From the NCBI RefSeq assembly GCF_007556755.1, contig NZ_VJOO01000015.1:1-64000 (forward strand): a stretch of DNA of 64,000 nt, written 5' to 3'. Source of the DNA: Tepidimonas fonticaldi. Its GTDB lineage: Bacteria; Pseudomonadota; Gammaproteobacteria; Burkholderiales; Burkholderiaceae_C. The position numbers were made by a program, and so were the translations under genes. The notes under the pieces were generated by a model that saw only the letters and a list, made by a program, of their open reading frames with translations, was not told the DNA's origin and did no database searches. Below, piece by piece: positions 61,438 through 64,000 of this stretch (positions are counted from its first letter, which is position 1; each line of letters opens with the position of its first letter).

Positions 61438-61920
61438 ATGAAAGTCCGTGACATTTTGCGCGTCAAAGGCGGCACGCTCTACACGGTATCGCCGGACGAG
61501 TCGCTGGCCCGCGCGGTCGAGACGATGGCGCAGTACGACATCGGCTCGCTGGCCGTCATGGAGCACGGCGAACTGGTGGGCATGCTCACCTTTCGCGAGG
61601 TGATCGACACCATCGCGCGCAATGGCGGCTCGGTGGGCACGGTGACGGTGCGCAGCATCATGGACGACCACCCCATGACCTGCACCCCCGAGACCGAGCT
61701 GGACCAGGTGCGCCCCATGATGCTGGAGCGCCACACCCGCTATATGCCGGTGATGGACAACCGCATGCTGATGGGTGTGATCAGCTTTTACGACGTGGCC
61801 AAGGCCGTGGTCGAGACGCAGAGCTTCGAGAACAAGATGCTCAAGGCCTACATCCGCAACTGGCCGGAGGAGGAAGACACCGCCCCCGGCGGGCCGGAAC
61901 AGCAGCCGGCCGCGCGCTGA
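61438..61920 (+). CDS. CBS-domain pair protein
   Basis: A 160-residue protein made of two CBS domains (a Bateman module): MKVRDILRVKGGTLYTVSPDESLARAV and VTVRSIMDDHPMTCTPETELDQV with the following MLERHTRYMPVMDNRMLMGVIS. Such modules bind adenosyl ligands (AMP, ATP, SAM) and regulate partner proteins. A strong AGGAG box precedes the ATG. It lies four bases before the Na/phosphate cotransporter gene and may be co-transcribed. Confidence 0.88.
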   Translation: MKVRDILRVKGGTLYTVSPDESLARAVETMAQYDIGSLAVMEHGELVGMLTFREVIDTIARNGGSVGTVTVRSIMDDHPMTCTPETELDQVRPMMLERHTRYMPVMDNRMLMGVISFYDVAKAVVETQSFENKMLKAYIRNWPEEEDTAPGGPEQQPAAR

Positions 61921-61923
61921 TCC

Positions 61924-63412
61924 GTGATCGACGGTCTGGGCGGTTTGCTCGCCGGCCTGCTCGGCGGCGTGGGCCTGTTCATCATGGGCATGGAGCTCAT
62001 GACGGACGGCCTGCGGCTGGCCGCCGGGCCCGCGCTGGAGCGCATTCTGACCGCCTCCACCCGCACCCGCTGGCGCGGGCTGGCGGCCGGTGCCCTGGTC
62101 ACGGCGGTGGTGCAGTCCTCCAGCGCCGTCACGGTGGCCACGATCGGCTTCGTCAACGCGGGGCTGCTCAATCTGGGCCAGGCGCTTTGGGTGCTGTTTG
62201 GCGCCAACGTCGGCACCACCATGACGGGCTGGATCGTCGCGGTGCTGGGCTTTGGGCTGAAGATCGACCTGCTGGCACTGCCCCTGATCGGGTTGGGGGT
62301 GGGGCTGCGCGTCACCGGCCATGGCACGCGCCGCGGGGGCCGGGCTGCTCTCGGCCCACGGGGCGGCGGCCGTGGTCATCGGGGCCAACATCGGTACGTC
62401 GGTCAAGGCGGTGCTGGCCGCCCTGGGGGTCGCCCCCAACGCCCGCCGCGCCGCCAGCGCGCATGTGTTGTTCAACCTGTTGACGGGGCTGGTGGCGCTG
62501 GCCCTGTTGCCCTGGTTGGTGCAATGGTTGCTGCAGGCCATGCACGCCTTGGGGCTGGACGATTCGCCGGCCTTGACGGTGGCGCTCTTCCACACGGTTT
62601 TCAATGTGCTGGGCGTGGTGCTGATGTGGCCGCTGGCAGGACGGCTGACGCGCTGGCTGCAGGCGCGCTTTCGCACCGCCGAGGAGGACGAGTCGCGCCC
62701 CCGCTTCCTGGACGCGACCGTGCTGGCCGTGCCCGTGCTGGCGTTGGACGCGCTGCACCGGGAGTTGGGGCGCTTCCGCGGACTGGCGGCGCGCTCGTTG
62801 GGGACGGTGTTCGACCTGCCCACGCTGGCTGGCGACGCGGTGGCGGAGCGCGCCGGCGGCGACGATGCCGCCGTGCGGGCCCGGCTGGCGCGGGCGCGGG
62901 CGGTGGCCCTGGCCCTGCAGCGCGCGGTGGCGGACTTCGTCGTGCGCCTGCAGCGCGCCGAGATGTCCGCCGACAGCGCGGCGCGGCTGCCGGACATGCT
63001 GCGCGTGGCCCGTTGTGCCGAAGTCGCGGTGGAGCTGGCCGACGAGGCGGCCGAGGCGCTGGCCCCCTGGCCCACGCCGCCCGCCGGCGTGCCGGCGCTG
63101 GAGCTGGCGGCCTTTCGGCGCCGGTCGGTCGCATTGCTGGCGCTGCTGGACGACGCCGCGCCCGCCCCGTCGCCCGCCGCGAGCTAGGCCGCGCTGCGCG
63201 AGGCCGAGGATGCCTATGCCGTGCTCAAGGCCGCCTTGCTGCGCGCCGGGGCCGAGGGGCGGCTGCCCATCGAGGCGATGGAGGCCTGGTTGCGCGCCAG
63301 CAGCGAGCTGCGCCGCAGCCTGCAGCAACTGGTCAAGGCCGCCGTGGTGTTGCAGCGTGCCGCCGACGCCCCCACCGGTGACGACGGCCGGGCGCAGGCG
63401 GCTGCGGGATAA
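61924..63412 (+). pseudogene. Na/Pi cotransporter family (NptA/PhoU-like), disrupted
   Basis: A Na+/phosphate cotransporter with a C-terminal PhoU-like helical domain. It begins at GTG 61924 (LAGLLGGVGLFIMGMELMTDGL), with the first repeat VVQSSSAVTVATIGFVNAG intact. Near 62333-62341 the frame changes and the sequence jumps directly to GLLSAHGAAAVVIGANIGTSV, so about 70 residues with the second QSSS repeat appear to be missing. A TAG at 63185-63187 then interrupts the PhoU-like helices, which continue in the same frame (AALREAEDAYAVLKAALLRAG) to 63412. Two independent lesions mean it is not functional as read. Confidence 0.8.
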
Positions 63413-63420
63413 TCCCGGGC

Positions 63421-64000
63421 ATGAGCGGCAACACCCTGGGCACCCTGTTTCGCGTCACCAACTTCGGCGAATCGCACGGACCGGCCATCGGCTGCGTCAT
63501 CGACGGCTGTCCGCCCGGGTTGCCGCTTGCCGAGGCCGACATTCAGCCGGAGCTCGATCGGCGCCGGCCGGGCAGCAGCAAGTTCGTCACCCAGCGGCAG
63601 GAGGCGGACCAGGTGCAGATCCTCAGCGGGGTGTACCAGGGGCGCACCACAGGCACGCCCATCGCCTTGCTGATTGCCAACACCGACCAGCGCAGCAAGG
63701 ATTACGGCGATATCGCCCAGACCTTCCGCCCCGGGCATGCGGATTACACCTACTGGCACAAATATGGCATCCGCGATCCGCGCGGGGGAGGGCGCTCGTC
63801 CGCGCGCCTGACCGCGCCCACCGTGGCGGCGGGGGCGGTCGCGCGCAAATGGCTGCGCGAGCAGTTTGGCACGGTGGTTCGGGGCGCCCTGCTCCAGATG
63901 GGCACGGTGAGCGTGCCGTTCGAATCGTGGGACCATGTCGATGGCAACCCGTTTTTTGCGCCAGTGGCCGATGTGTCGGCGCTGGAGGCGTATCTGACCG
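63421..64000 (+). CDS. aroC: Chorismate synthase, 5' part (runs off the window)
   Basis: The first 193 residues of AroC, which converts EPSP to chorismate, the last common step of aromatic amino-acid synthesis, with reduced [23 protein letters not shown] contains the first family signature and active-site His. [26 protein letters not shown], and [25 protein letters not shown], the FMN/EPSP binding region, follow. The gene starts eight bases after the cotransporter remnant and is open at the window end. Confidence 0.97.
   Translation, partial: MSGNTLGTLFRVTNFGESHGPAIGCVIDGCPPGLPLAEADIQPELDRRRPGSSKFVTQRQEADQVQILSGVYQGRTTGTPIALLIANTDQRSKDYGDIAQTFRPGHADYTYWHKYGIRDPRGGGRSSARLTAPTVAAGAVARKWLREQFGTVVRGALLQMGTVSVPFESWDHVDGNPFFAPVADVSALEAYLT

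Overview
The window is high-GC, gene-dense chromosomal DNA from a betaproteobacterium. Protein character and gene order point to Burkholderiales, most likely a Comamonadaceae-like organism. The run M16 peptidase pair - rsmD - coaD - ferredoxin - pth - rplY - prs - tRNA-Gln - ispE - lolB - TPR protein - mutM - dynamin-like GTPase - mutY - rapZ - recN - nadK - hrcA is the conserved core layout of that group. Genus is inference only.

Layout. 1-280: two ftsY pieces in opposite orientation, an inverted junction. 311-18605: housekeeping core (processing peptidases, rRNA methylation, CoA, translation, PRPP, isoprenoids, lipoprotein sorting, oxidised-guanine repair by MutM and MutY, RapZ, RecN, NAD kinase, HrcA). 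18616-18890: two tRNA genes and a strong terminator. 18913-26709: a metal-type ABC transporter pair, guanine deaminase and a four-gene tripartite MacAB-type efflux operon. 26731-35800: an RCC1-repeat lipoprotein, tRNA-Ser, a FeeM-like acyltransferase convergent with a 1000-residue GGDEF/EAL protein, a DinG-type helicase and glycerate kinase.

35850-47642 is a purine-scavenging island. Xanthine dehydrogenase genes (xdhAB, minus strand) diverge from a LysR regulator that is translationally joined to a BMP-type nucleobase/nucleoside ABC importer, a Rieske oxygenase and an adenine deaminase. A perfect 7-3-7 palindrome sits in the divergent promoter and is a good operator candidate. With guanine deaminase at 20.6 kb this gives import, adenine to hypoxanthine, guanine to xanthine and oxidation to urate. 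The Rieske enzyme is the unassigned step.

47777-54229: dcd, a decayed insertion sequence, and an azlCD amino-acid exporter operon headed by an unusual HTH-cupin-methyltransferase fusion protein. This operon is the best candidate for an undescribed system. Beyond it lie two gene fragments truncated against each other, then thyA. 54249-64000: an FAD-linked oxidase, DUF2069 protein, YihY-type membrane protein, shattered PAS/GGDEF/EAL and cytochrome P450 remnants, a hydrolase, O-acetylhomoserine sulfhydrylase, a CBS protein, a broken Na/phosphate cotransporter and the start of aroC.

Several genes (ftsY, antiporter/EamA, P450/PAS, GGDEF/EAL, NptA-like) are broken at sharp joins, at least some in short GC-rich repeats. 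This may reflect real deletions, but misassembly must be excluded before biological conclusions are drawn.
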